A model generated the notes under the pieces. The model did no database searches, was not told where the DNA came from, and saw nothing but the letters and a program-made list of their open reading frames with translations. Source: Nageia nagi (lineage: Eukaryota > Pinophyta). From it: a DNA stretch of 64,000 bases. The stretch spans positions 109,926,001 to 109,990,000 of the forward strand of contig JBITNC010000001.1 of NCBI GenBank assembly GCA_050084985.1, given 5' to 3'. Both the position numbers and the translations under genes were made by a program. This document shows, piece by piece, positions 19,930 through 31,330 of the stretch; position 1 is the stretch's first letter; each line of letters starts with the position of its first letter.

Positions 19930-21560
19930 CTCTAGCTAACCTTGGTATATGTCATCCAATTCTAAGGATGTTATCCATTCTACCTTAATTATTTCCTATG
20001 TTGCTATTACTACCATCCTAGCTACCTACTCTATAACTAGTTGATCTTATAGCTCCTCAATCTAAGCTTGTAGCCTATCACTCTCTATCTACAACTCTAT
20101 CATCTAAGTAATGATCTCTCCAAGATCAAATCAAGGGATAATTGGTCTCTTCTCCTCCTCCTAAGTTGGCTTCTCTAGGATAACCACATCCATCTCATGA
20201 GCATCATATCCCTCTCCATCACCCTAGGCATTCTCACCCTCATCATCCCCATCATCCTCATTGTATACCTCCTCCTCCTTTATGAACTCCTTGGCTACCT
20301 CCTTGACTATCTTCTCCTTGTTTTCCTCCTTGATCATCTCCTCCTTGGTCCTTGAGTTGATTCCTCCCTTAAGGACCCATGGGTCTACTATCAAGGCTCC
20401 TCTTTACCTCTCATTAATAAACCATACTAGAAGATAATCTATCCCCACCATACATCATATCTATGTGTGATGCCCACATCATCACCTTCTTCCCTTTCCA
20501 ATAATGTATTTAGGACTACATATAGCTTTACTTAGGCCAACCTCAACCTAGCCAATGCCTCCTTGTCTACCCTACTATACAACACTAGATTAGGAGGGAC
20601 ATCTTGTGATGGCACTAGACCCTCTCAAATATGAATATTTACACATCCCTAACATGACATCCCCTAAGGTGTCATGCTATATATGCACAAGCTAGTTATA
20701 CTATTTTTTCTTCCCATACCAATCCTCCCTATTAGGGTTGGTAAATGATTTCCTATGGCTATAGTCTTACCGGCATAGCCTTATACCAATTTGTGTTGCA
20801 CTTGTGAGGGCACCATTGAGGTCTCTCCCACTCATTCTCCTAGTGTTTAGCATTACCTACCACTAAAGGTATGTCACCATCATCTCTAATATTTATATGT
20901 CAATTGATAGTCTATTTAGTCTCCCAATATGAATATGCTCCCAAGCCCATACCTATAGTAGTAGAGTTGTGCTCACTTCATGTCTACCTTTGGTTGCTAT
21001 TACTAGCTCTCCATAATTCCATTCTAGTAGCACTAGTTCCTAAGAAAATACTTTCCTAAATTATACAATATTGGTGATCACCTCAAAAATGTTTCAAGGG
21101 AACCTAGATCCCAAGGAATATAGGAGGATGAAAGATGATTTCAATAGCATGGCTATCACCTCTCTCTATTTGAGGAACCCTTGATGTTATAATGGATAGA
21201 TTAGTATCCCACCATTGGCAAGGTTTGATATTCTATTCTCCTATTTAACATAGGGTCTAATTAACACCCTATCTATGGCCATAGTGATCTACTCTCCCTT
21301 GAGTGACACTCTAAATATTTAATACACATCCTCTAGCATCATCGTCATCTCCCATGTGAGGAGAAGAAAATTACATTTTATCTAGATCAAAGTACTCCCT
21401 AAGTGTGATCATGTACTAGGTGTCTCCCTTAATAGGGATAATCCTCACATCTCCTACAAGCCATTCAACCTCTAGCTAATCCTAGTCTACCTGGGTCAAC
21501 ATTGCCCACACCTCTATCTAGAGAGGTCAAAACTTGTGCTAGAGTTGTATCTAGCATAAA
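19930..21560 (-). pseudogene. Plant mobile domain (PMD) protein relic, antisense to the gypsy pol
   Basis: The minus strand at 21331-21390 reads FLLLTWEMTMMLEDVY, then a stop and IFRVSLKGE, the start of the plant mobile domain (FHLPxGEMTxTLEDV). Near 20930-21030 it reads LLEWNYGELVIATKG and, across one stop, VWAWEHIHIGRL, the domain's WAWER signature. An acidic tail (VYNEDDGDDEGEN, ~20250-20290) and a heptad-like region (MIEL, IESDRLQA, IEEL, DQLVIE, 19990-20110) follow, with stops almost all TAG where Gln fits. PMD proteins occur as plant genes and in transposons; antisense extra ORFs downstream of pol are known in Tat elements. Start codon not identifiable. Confidence 0.62.
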
Positions 21561-22906
21561 TTTCAAGATGTTAGTATTTTTCATTTAGTTTAAAATATAC
21601 ATTTTCAAATTTAGTAGTTTCTACATCTAATTTAGTCCTATTTTTTTCCTAAGGTGTCCTACATCTTCATCTAGGTTGCATTCTTCATTTTTTGGTCAAT
21701 TTCACCTTTGTTAAAATCATCCTCATAAAGGGCGACTAGGTCATCCTAGTCATCCAAGGTTTGGATGACTAGCCTATTCATTTGGATGATCTATAAGGTT
21801 TTTCTTCACCTAAATGATACCAAATTAGATCATTTGATATATGGACAATTTGTAGAGTTTAAAATTTCAAAAAAATAAAATAGCTTGTGTATAAAAATTC
21901 AAATTTTAAATGTACTAAATTCATTAATTAATCTTTACCAAATTCAATAAAGCCACATCAAAATATCATTTTATAATTTTATTGATATAATTTTATTCCA
22001 ATTATTATGGTTATGTGTGGATGATGTAATTTCTTGTTCAAAATTTGACCTCTAATTATCATGTTATTTAATGTTTGGTTTAATGAGTTACTTCCTAGAC
22101 ATTTTCTTTGTTCCATCAGGTGGAGCAAATCATCATGGTTATGTTTTACTTTCATTTCTTGTTATATGTTAGTGTTTAACAACTTTTCACATTATTCTAA
22201 TATCCTTCCTAATAAATAAAGGCTATGAATTACTTTAATATAATGAATAATTGTCAATGAATTATTCCTATGATGAATCAATATATAAATCCTTATTTAA
22301 CTTATCATGAAAAATAAGGTGAGGGTTTTAGCCTTACCTTTTTAGGTGATGAATCATCCCTACCAAGTGGACCTCCCCTTTGACTTGGTGCTACCATGTA
22401 GGTGGTCAAACTTCTCTACCTTACTTGCTTCCATCTCATTGATAGTATGTAACTCTGAATAGTTCACCATCACTAGGTCCAAACCTTTCACTTTTAGGTT
22501 GCTCAGTAAATGGTAAAACTTGAAATAGTAAAAGTCACAAGTCAAAATGAGTAGGTAAAAATATTGATTTTAATTTTTTTCCCTAATTAAATCATATAAA
22601 TGATCCCTAATCACCTAAATGACTTAGCAATCCTAGTTGCTAGGATAATCTACTTTATCATTATCACACTTTGTAAACCTTTAGTTGTGATCATTGTTTC
22701 CTACTCCATTCAATCAAATGGTTATATGTATTATCTTGACATCCATCACACCTTCCCATTTTAGGGTGAGATATTCACACATGATTTTCAAATTGATCAA
22801 ATTTTCACTTTTTAGTAGGGACATCATTGACTACATCAGGGGTATATCATATGCATGGTCAACCCTTTTTGCATCATGAATGTTCATTGTATGATTATTA
22901 GTTTTT

Positions 22907-23150
22907 CATGATGGATTAGCAATAAATATATTCTAACATCATCATGTCTAACATGGTCACTTTAGGTCAACATGATGGATTGGAAATTATCATATTTTTA
23001 TATCATCATATTTGATAAGTTCATTGTAGTTTTTCATGGTGGATTGATACTAAACACACTTTGACATCACCATTTTTGAAATTATCAATTTAGCATGACA
23101 TGATTGATTAGCAATCAACATATTCATACATCATCATGTTCATATTAGTC
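22907..23150. repeat. Degenerate tandem repeat, ~64-bp unit
   Basis: Four diverged copies starting CATGATGGATTAG, CATGATGGATTGG, CATGGTGGATTGA and ACATGATTGATTAG, each followed by a run with ATCATCATG or similar. Confidence 0.65.
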
Positions 23151-23214
23151 ATTATTATAAAAGCATCATATTACTACATGCCACAATCCCATACTTGGTA
23201 GGTCTACATGCCTA

Positions 23215-23330
23215 CGATTATTTCCCTTTGACTAGTAAGGCAAAGTGGAGTTAGACACCCTTTAGTTATTGGGGCAAAGTAGAGATCCTTCCCTTCGACT
23301 GTTGGGGAAAAGTGTAGTTAGAAACCCTTT
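23215..23330. repeat. Short tandem repeat, CCCTTTGACT-type
   Basis: Two to three units of the form TCCCTTTGACTAGTAAGGCA, AAGTGGAGTTAGACACCC. The second and third units read TTATTGGGGCAAAGTAGAG and CCCTTCGACTGTTGGGG. Confidence 0.6.
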
Positions 23331-24379
23331 ATATATTGATTTACTTGCATTCTTAACTTAGATCTACTATTATTAGCTTTGAATTTGTAATCATTCTTGT
23401 CATACATTATCATTTAATTGGGTCTTTGAACATACATTGCCTTTTGTTAAATCTTTAGTATCATTTATCAATTTAACATATCTTTATCATCTAAATTTAT
23501 CAATCATCTTTTTCCAAGAATTTAGCATTGATCTTTTTTATTCTAGAATACATTTGCATTATAGGCATTGATATCTTTATGAATATCCATTTGACTATGG
23601 ATTAAGGGATCTACAACCTTGTAGTGTTGGGGTTTTACCTCATTTTAGATAATCACAAGGTTCAAAGAACTTGTGATTTGAAGTCCCCTTTAATATTTAT
23701 TATTTTATTCTATATCTTAGCATTATTTTACATCATTGAATACTAAGATCCATTTCAAAACCTAGCTTTTATCATTATTGTCATATCACAAGATAGGAAA
23801 TTTAGAATTTAATAACTCAAAATATTTGAAGTGGCTTGAGTGTTTCAAGTGTCAAGGTTTTGAGGTGTTCACAATTCCTTCTAGGTTCTATCTCAAATTC
23901 ACTATAAAGAGATATTTGGTAGTAAGATTACAAAACTAAATTAGACTACTCTTTAGTAAAAGATCCTAAGTTGTCTAACTACTTACAAATATGTTTGGAT
24001 ATAATTGAGTTGTAGAGCATAAGAAGAAGTGTTTTATGTAGTATCAAGTGAAGAGCAAGAAGATTGCATTGCTTGGGGATACAAGAAATATAGGAAGTTC
24101 ATTAAAGATTATGATAAGTAATACATAGTTCCACAATAAAAGTTGGTTTATCTAATTTCAAATCTAGAGGATGTAGCTCGATCAAGCAATCTAGTTGTTG
24201 ATCAAAATAGAAAATGAAAGTGGGAAAATTTGACTTAGATAAATATGAAAGAGAGCTAATTGAATAATGGTAGAAGCTAATGGATTTAGCAATCAATGTG
24301 GGCCATAATGATAGAAATAAATTTGTCCAAGAGAATGAGAAATACACTAGAAAATTACTAGCAAAATAAGAATTATTTT

Positions 24380-26375
24380 CTTAAGAAAAGAAGAAGAAGA
24401 AGAAGAAAGGTTAAGCCTTAATTTGTCTTAGAAATTGTAGGAAGAAAAAGAAAATAAATGTTTAGAAAAACCTCATAAGAGCACCAAAAAGAAGATGATT
24501 CTTAAGAAAAATAATAAATAAAAGAGATTAAGAAAGAAGGATCATACCCATGAAGAGAAGGATCCAAATGATAAGTCCCAAATTCTTTCTATTGCCTTAG
24601 ACTCTTTGATTAATTATCATGATTTATAAGATGAGTAAGTATACATTGCCTTTATGGCTAAGAAGATGATTGCAAAGAGGAATGCTAGAAGAAATAGAAA
24701 TTCTAAACCTTTCACTAATTTTACAGGTATAGAGGACCAAAATAATCCTACAACTAGTGAGATTTCTTTGGGACAAACTACTCCACCTCTACTTTTTGAA
24801 AATTATCTACACAAAATAAGAATTGTAGATATTATATCTTTAGGTTTTTATACTTATGTCAAAAGTAAGGATAATATAGAGTGTTTGACTTTGAATTTTG
24901 ATATTGCTAGAAAATCTACACAAAAGGTATTGAATTCCTAGCCAATCAAATTCATTTTGGAAATATTTGATGAGCAAGTGAGGCCAAAATACATCTCAAG
25001 ATTCAAAAACAAATTAATGAATGGTATTATAGTGAGTTATAGAAGCTAATATATATTCTCATTAAAATACATTTTAATATCTCCTTATACATGAAAAAAT
25101 AATTTATTCAAGATGAGGGCATGTGAAGTTGATACTTCCTAGAAAGGACCCACCTTAATTAGTAAATATTTATATTTCCTTATAGAAAAATAAAATCAAT
25201 AGGAAGGAAAAAAGTAACTATGCCAAAAAGGGTATGGATTGGCTATATGTTGATCTATTAAAGGAATCTAGAGAATACAATATGGAGGAAAAGAAGAGGA
25301 AGGCATTAGAGGAAAGAGAAGTTCATCATCAAGAAAAAATCAAGATTCTATAGAGAATGGGCTAGAATAACTTAAAAATAAAAATGAAGAGAATGAAGAG
25401 ATCAAGGGAAAGGATAATTAACTGAGGTTAGTAAATGAAAAATGCAAATCTCTAGAGAATGAGATAGAATAACTTAAAAAGAAGTTGATTGAAAAGGATG
25501 CATAAGCAATCATGTACCAAGTAAAAAAGGAATAGATTGTTTAGATGGTTGAGAAGAAACATATGGATTTATCTAATATGGAGGAAGGATTGAAGAAAAT
25601 GATAAATAAAAGGAAGAAGAATGAATAAAAGTTGAAATGTTTGCAGGATATAAATAATAATAAAGGGAAAGAATTGGAAAGTATATAGAAAACACACTTC
25701 AAATTTGCTACCCAATGAACTAGCACTGATCTCTCCAACTCTATCACTCATCACCATTGTACAAATATATAACAAATATGTAAGTAAAGTTGTTCCTAGG
25801 GTAGATTGTGTTCTATTGGTAAGGGTTATATTCCTCACTGTGTGAAGATGGTAAAAAAAAATAAAGCTATTTTTTAGAACAAAAGATAAATCATTTCTAA
25901 AAAATAGGTAGAATCTCAAGAATCCCCTAATAGGATAAATCAAGAAATATTAGTTCAAGTTCAAAACTTATCTAATGAAGAACATGAGCAAATAATAGGT
26001 ATGATTATAAAATTTAACAACTTAGCTCATAGCATTAGTTTATGATGATGTCATATCTTCAATTCCTATCAATGTAATTAATTATTTAGTTGTTTGAATA
26101 CTAGTCAGTTCAAGACTTTGATGAAAAGGTTTTCCATTATCTTGTAGAGCTACATAAGGTTAAGAATTGGGTAAAATAATTGGTCCAGGTATCTCTTATC
26201 ATTAATAATTGGTTGGTGAATTAGTTTACTTTGTTATAACTTATTGTACAAAATGTTGAACCTCTAATAAATGAATACTAGGCCCTTGTTAGATAAATAC
26301 TCAATGAAGAGGATGGGATGTCCTTAATGTACAACCTAAGTTCATGATTTGGTGGCATAGATCAACCAATGACCC

Positions 26376-26390
<15 letters not shown>
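24380..26390 (+). pseudogene. Unidentified lysine-rich, coiled-coil reading frame (broken)
   Basis: A long degraded frame. It begins with a run of Glu/Lys codons (24390-24420), then HKSTKKKMILKKN and DHTHEEKDPNDKSQILSIAL. A clean segment at 24654-24941 has MAKKMIAKRNARRNRNSKPF and LGFYTYVKSKDNIECLTLNF. Charged helical stretches at 25250-25700 look like coiled coil. The end reads FDEKVFHYLVELHKVKNWVK and INEY, stop, ALVR, stop, ILNEEDGMSLMYNL, with stops at likely Gln codons. I recognise no family. It may be an extra ORF or gag-like protein of an unplaced retroelement. Confidence 0.4.

Positions 26391-26422
<32 letters not shown>
26380..26422. repeat. (TA)n microsatellite
   Basis: About 21 uninterrupted TA units. 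Simple sequence; no function inferred. Confidence 0.95.
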
Positions 26423-26427
<5 letters not shown>

Positions 26428-28091
26428 TTGGAAGGTATAAGGAGAAGGTATAATTTAGTATCTTTTACTTATGTACATTTGAAGAAGTATACTAAGTTTT
26501 ATGCTTAGTAAGTTTAAGTAAGATGATAATTTTACAAGATTTTAGAGATATTGATGATTATTTTAACTCCATAAAAGTGTGAACATATTATGTTATGATT
26601 AATGTTATCATAACCCAAAGAAGTTGATAAGAGGTAAATCATGTTGGAGTGTGGTAATGTTGTATAAGTTTTGTTGTTACCATAACCTAATAGTATTGCA
26701 ATAAACTTAGTTTTACCAAAACTTAGGGAAATTAAGATTCCAAATTTATTATCAAAGTGTAGAGATATTGTAAGATATGGTAACATGGTTTTAATTTACC
26801 AAATATAATGATGTTAAAGGTGATATGAATTTTAAAAAATGAAGGAAAATAAGATCATTTGCATTGATTGTTTATAGGAATATAAAAATTAAAGATTCAA
26901 GAAGTGAATAAGTGGAAAGATGGTTCAACAACTTTAACTAGACCCATTGATACTAGGAATTTGTAAAGATAAGCTGGTAGATGAGTTGGTAATAAGATCT
27001 TGCTTAGATTTTGTAATAATTATATTTATATTCTTCTTAGTTGTTGATAGCTATTATTAAATGTAAAAGATAATTTCATAAGTTTTAGTTCTCTATTTTT
27101 ATTAGTATATATTTTTATGATAAAAGGTTATATATACCTATTTGATTGATGTATTAATGGTTGAACAACATAGATATTTTTCCCTTATGATGTAGCTTAC
27201 ACTTTATAGTTGTTTCTTAATGAATTGAGCTTCTTGATCTCTCACTTATGATTTACTTCATCTTGGTGTTATATGTTTATATACACTATGTGTACATTGA
27301 ATTAAGTCTATAATTGATTTGTATCTACAAAGTGTTCATTCAAGTTCTAGTAGCTTAGAATATCATTCTTTATCTTGGTGGATATTAGTATGTATGCTTC
27401 AAATTGTACAAGCCTACTTTAATGGATGCCTAGGCTTTCCATTAAAGTTTCTTTCTTTATATCACCCTAACCTTTTTGTCTCTTTCAATTCTCTACTCCC
27501 TTTATTTCTTTCTACAATGTGTCCTTAGGTAATAGTTTGATCAAATCAAAAAAGGAATAATTTGCTAGCCTTTGAGATCAAATTGATCCCTAAGTGATTA
27601 TTTCAATATAAGGATAATTTATTAGTGATTCATGGGCTTGTGATGTTTACAAAAATCCTATCAATAGTTACCTTCATAAGTTGATACTAATTTAGCATTA
27701 TTCCTTGATCCTTCATTACTAGTATCCCTTTCAAATAGGTCATGTAAGGCTTGTAAATATTCTTCCTATTGGTAAATTGTAGTATCAAATTTAGGAACCT
27801 CTTCATATGTATGAATGGAACTTATGAATTGGATGATCCATTTATTTATTTCTTCATGTATTCCTTCAACAAAATCATGAGTAACATCTTTATTTTCAAT
27901 ATATACCTCATGGATGAAACTATGTTTGGGAAAGGTATGGTTGTTCCTCATTCCATGGTTGTTCATTTCATTTATATAAATTTCTTCCTTTCCTTATTCC
28001 TTTCTGATGAAATCCTCATGAATAAAAATATCATCATGCCTTCTAATGATACCTGAATATTCATCATGGCTATACTTAGAAAAATCTTTGC
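26423..28091. other. AT-rich stretch, no convincing gene
   Basis: Plus and minus strands show only short open frames. The minus-strand frame at 27766-28056 has some hydrophilic character (KHSFIHEVYIENKDVTHDF) and is followed by EEYLQALHDLFERDTSNEG across a stop, but I recognise no domain. Confidence 0.4.
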
Positions 28092-28213
28092 ATTAACAAT
28101 TTTTTTGAGTTAATAATTTTTGAATTAATAATTCTTTTGAGTTAATAATTTTTTTATCTTAATAATTTTTTTAGGTTAATAATTTTTGTAATTTTTTTAT
28201 GTTAATAATTTAC
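28092..28213. repeat. Tandem repeat, ~21-bp AT-rich unit
   Basis: About six units of GAGTTAATAATTTTTT with small length changes. Non-coding. The stretch from 28214 to 28881 after it shows no gene. Confidence 0.8.
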
Positions 28214-28881
28214 TTAAAACATGTGGTTCAAGTAGTCATCAAAGTAAACATGTTTCCTAAATATTTTATATTGATTTTAGTATGCTACTAGTAAATCATC
28301 GCAATCATATGCCATTTTAGAATATCTCTTTTTTTGCAAAATAAAATTCCTCCTTTTTCCTCCATAATTAATTTTAATTTCCATACTTAGTTGAATTTAC
28401 ACAATTACTCAAACTTAAATTTTAATATCTTCAAAGTGTAGTAAAGTGCTCTACAGGCTTCTAGAATTCTAATGTACTACTTCCAACCATAAATTATCCC
28501 AATGTATGTTACTCAAGCCTCCATGGTTTAGATGCCATAATGAAATTTAGTTAATAAAAATAATTAACTCTCCTTCTCCTCAATGTCTTCCTTGTAGTGA
28601 CTTACAACTTTGAGTTTTCTAGAAAATAATGGTGAGAATATCTATTGAGCTTGTAAAACTATAATTTTTTGATTCCCATGATGAAAAATTGATCAATACT
28701 TATATTTAAGTTCCACTTTTCATGCAAGAATGAGATACAATTAGAATTAACAAGCTAACATCTCCCTCCAAGTGCTTCCAAAATGTATCAAAGTATCAAG
28801 AAACTCTCTTAGAACTCTTAATTTGTCCTCTAGTAGCTATCAGATATTAAATGATCCTTAAAATCAACCTTATAATGATTG

Positions 28882-29305
28882 AAATCAACCTTTTTTGAAT
28901 TAATTTCTAGTCTACTAGTATCTCAATAAGGCACTGATAACATCAACATAATAACATAATAATAGAAGCTAATCTCACAAAGAATACAAGATATAAAGTG
29001 GCTCCTCCCTCCTTGGGAGTACATCCACCAACCAAAATCTTCTTATTCTCAAGGACCTATCTTACAAAATCTCTTCCTATATCTCATAAGCCTAAACCTA
29101 TAGAATAAATCTACTTCTAAGTTGTGTTACAATGAGAGGGGAGTGCATCTCTATTTATAAGATGAAACCCACTCTTTAACCTCCTTTTTACCCAAGGGTA
29201 TGGTTAAATATTTTTCTATATTTATTCTCTTAATGCTTTAAGGTATCTAAAGATAATTTTAGATTTAAGTGAATTTACAAAAGAAATATTACATAATATT
29301 ATATT
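28882..29305 (-). repeat. Copia LTR, minus orientation, left arm of an inverted pair
   Basis: The reverse complement of this arm matches 29314-29711: for example CTCCTCCCTCCTTGGGAGTA here against TACTCCCAAGGAGGGAGGAA there, and AACCCACTCTTTAACCTCC against GGAGGTTAAAGAGTGGGTT. The 12 outermost bases expected at its right end are missing. No primer site follows its left edge. Confidence 0.75.
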
Positions 29306-29313
29306 AAGGGGAG
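29303..29313 (+). other. Polypurine tract-like sequence before the right-arm LTR
   Basis: ATTAAGGGGAG directly precedes TGTTAGAATTTG. This is the expected place and composition for a plus-strand primer of a plus-oriented element ending here. Confidence 0.5.
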
Positions 29314-29711
29314 TGTTAGAATTTGTAAATGTAATATTGTGTATTATTTATTTTTAATATAAATTCACTTAAAGCTAAAAGTATCTTTAGATACCTTTAA
29401 GCATTAAAAGAATAAATATAGAAAATTCTTTAACCTTAACCTTAGGTAAAAAGGAGGTTAAAGAGTGGGTTTCATATTATAAATAGAGGTGTACCCCATT
29501 ATCATTTTAACACAACTTGGAAGTAGAGTTATGCTATAGGTTTAGGTTTAGGAGAGATAGGAAGAGATTCTATAAGAGAGGTCCTTGAGAATAATAAGAT
29601 CTTAGTTAGTGGATGTACTCCCAAGGAGGGAGGAACCATTTTATATATTGTTAGTTCCTTCTTAATATCTTGGTAGAATAAAAATTAATTCAAAAATGGT
29701 TTATTTCATCA
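29314..29711 (+). repeat. Copia LTR (398 bp), plus orientation, right arm of the inverted pair
   Basis: Starts TGTTAGAATTTGTAAATG and ends TTTATTTCATCA, TG...CA. It is followed two bases later by TGGTATTAGACC (29714-29725), a mutated TGGTATCAGAGC primer site. A further fragment of this LTR lies at 34190-34262 on the minus strand. Confidence 0.75.
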
Positions 29712-29713
29712 AG

Positions 29714-29725
29714 TGGTATTAGACC
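29714..29725 (+). other. Primer binding site-like sequence (mutated Met-tRNA type)
   Basis: TGGTATTAGACC compared with the canonical TGGTATCAGAGC. Located where a primer site should be, just inside the plus-oriented LTR. The following 1 kb (29726-30744) contains no recognisable gag. Confidence 0.6.
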
Positions 29726-30744
29726 ATAGAGAAAGAAAGAGAGAGTAAGAGAATTCTCCTCCATAGAGATACAAGTGGAGAAGAGAACTTTTACATCTTT
29801 GAGAAATAAGTAAGATATTGATTTGAGACTCACTACTTTACCATTTAACAAAATGGTTTACAATATAGCATTAACCATAATTGGTTTCACTATAAAGTGT
29901 AGTCAATCAAAAATAAGTTGACATGTGAGCCTCTATGAGCCTACCCACCTGAAGAAAGTAACCTAGATTCTCAAGATGAAACTTGCAAGATATAAAAAGC
30001 TCATAAATAAGATTGTTTATATGCATATATAAACATTCATATTAATTATAAGATAAATAAATTGAGTAATGTCATCCATAAATTGATCAATGATGCACCA
30101 TAAGTCATCACAAATATGCTAATCCAATACTTATAGTTACCTACAGTATATTAGAAAACATGTATTAATTATCATAAAAAATATATGCACATATGAAACC
30201 CTCACTTATGGATAACCAAATAGTGCCAAAATGCATATATTTATTCCTCTTATAGTGATAATAGAAACCAAAAATGTACCATAAGTTCCTCACACATAGC
30301 AAAATAACATTAAGATTAACATTATACATCAAAATATCCTTCTAGGAATGAATTTGTAATCACAAACATGAATTCAAACTTCAATCCCCCTTAAGGACAA
30401 CTTCACTAACCATAAGAAACCTTTGAAGTATGCACAATAAAATTTCTAATGTGATCTAGTGAATAAATTAGGAGAGTCAAATTTAGATGAATAGAACTAT
30501 ATTTGTTTCATAAAAAAATTTCTCCTTGATATAATATTCTTAGAATTGCGGTGCATAATAAGACATCACTAAGATGTCAAGCTAAAACTTATAGTCACAT
30601 AATGAGCAATGTCTAATCAAATTATACAAACAAAAATAAAGTGCTCAACAACTTTATTAATAAGGAAGGAGTTATAATAGAGATGAATTCAACAAGAATT
30701 CAACCTTTACTCCCTTTTTGAGGGTAACATTACCAACCCAATAG
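29726..30744. other. AT-rich stretch, no gene seen
   Basis: Would be the leader and gag of a plus-oriented copia element if the LTR at 29314 is a 5' LTR, but only a faint gag-like start (KMVYNIALTIIGF, about 29850) can be read. Otherwise empty. Confidence 0.4.
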
Positions 30745-31330
30745 AATATTTGAGCTTCCATAATAGAGCTTCAAGAAGGGGCTTGGTGAACAAATCAATA
30801 GATTTTAGGATTTATGGATAATACTACAAGTGTAGAAGATCATCTAGAACCTTCTCCTTGATAAAGTGGGCTTGGATTTCTATGTTCTTGGTTCTCTAAT
30901 GGAAAATAGGATTCTTTGCCAAAGCAATAATTGATTGATTATCTAAAAAAATGTGAGATAGATGAACTTGCTCATACCTAATTTATTTTAAAATATACCT
31001 CAATTGAATGGCTTCTTGAGTTGCAACTAAGATTGCTCCATATTCATCCTCTATGGTGGAGAGAGTAGTAGTAAGTTACTTCTTAGAAGCCTAAAACATA
31101 ACACCTAAACTAATGCTAAACACAAAAGTAGAGGTTGATTTTCTTTCATCTTTATCTTCCCCATAGTCAAAATCTAAGAATCCTAAGAGAACAAATGATG
31201 GAAACTTATCATACTTGAGACCAAGAACCTTAATGCCTACAACATACCTCAAAATTTGCCTAACTCCATTGAGGTGCTCAACATATGGCTTCTACATAAA
31301 GTGAGCCATAAAATTCATTATAAAGATAAT
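30745..31330 (-). pseudogene. Copia RNase H of a second, deleted element
   Basis: Minus strand: AHFMQKPYVEHLNGVRQILR, LRYVVGIKVLGLKYDKFP, LLGFLDFDYGEDKDERKSTS, TIEDEYGAILVATQEAIQ, LDNQSIIALAKNPIFHQRTK and HFIKEKVLDDL. This is the full order of a copia RNase H with the D-x-D-[WY] and KSTS motifs, in unusually long open stretches. Its RT partner lies at 33035-33640, so about 1.7 kb of unrelated DNA sits in between. Confidence 0.85.

Larger units (their letters stand above)
21561..24379. other. Non-coding stretch with short tandem repeats
   Basis: No coding domain recognised. The open minus-strand stretch at 22360-22545 has no known motif. It contains the two tandem arrays listed separately (22907-23150, 23215-23330). 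The repeats and the loss of coding potential suggest LTR or leader sequence, but the element's edges were not found. Confidence 0.45.

Noticed and set aside
25541-25943. Minus-strand Phe/Leu-rich frames, membrane-protein-like
   Set aside because: Antisense of a Lys/Glu-rich plus-strand coil; AAG/AAA codons read backwards give Phe/Leu.
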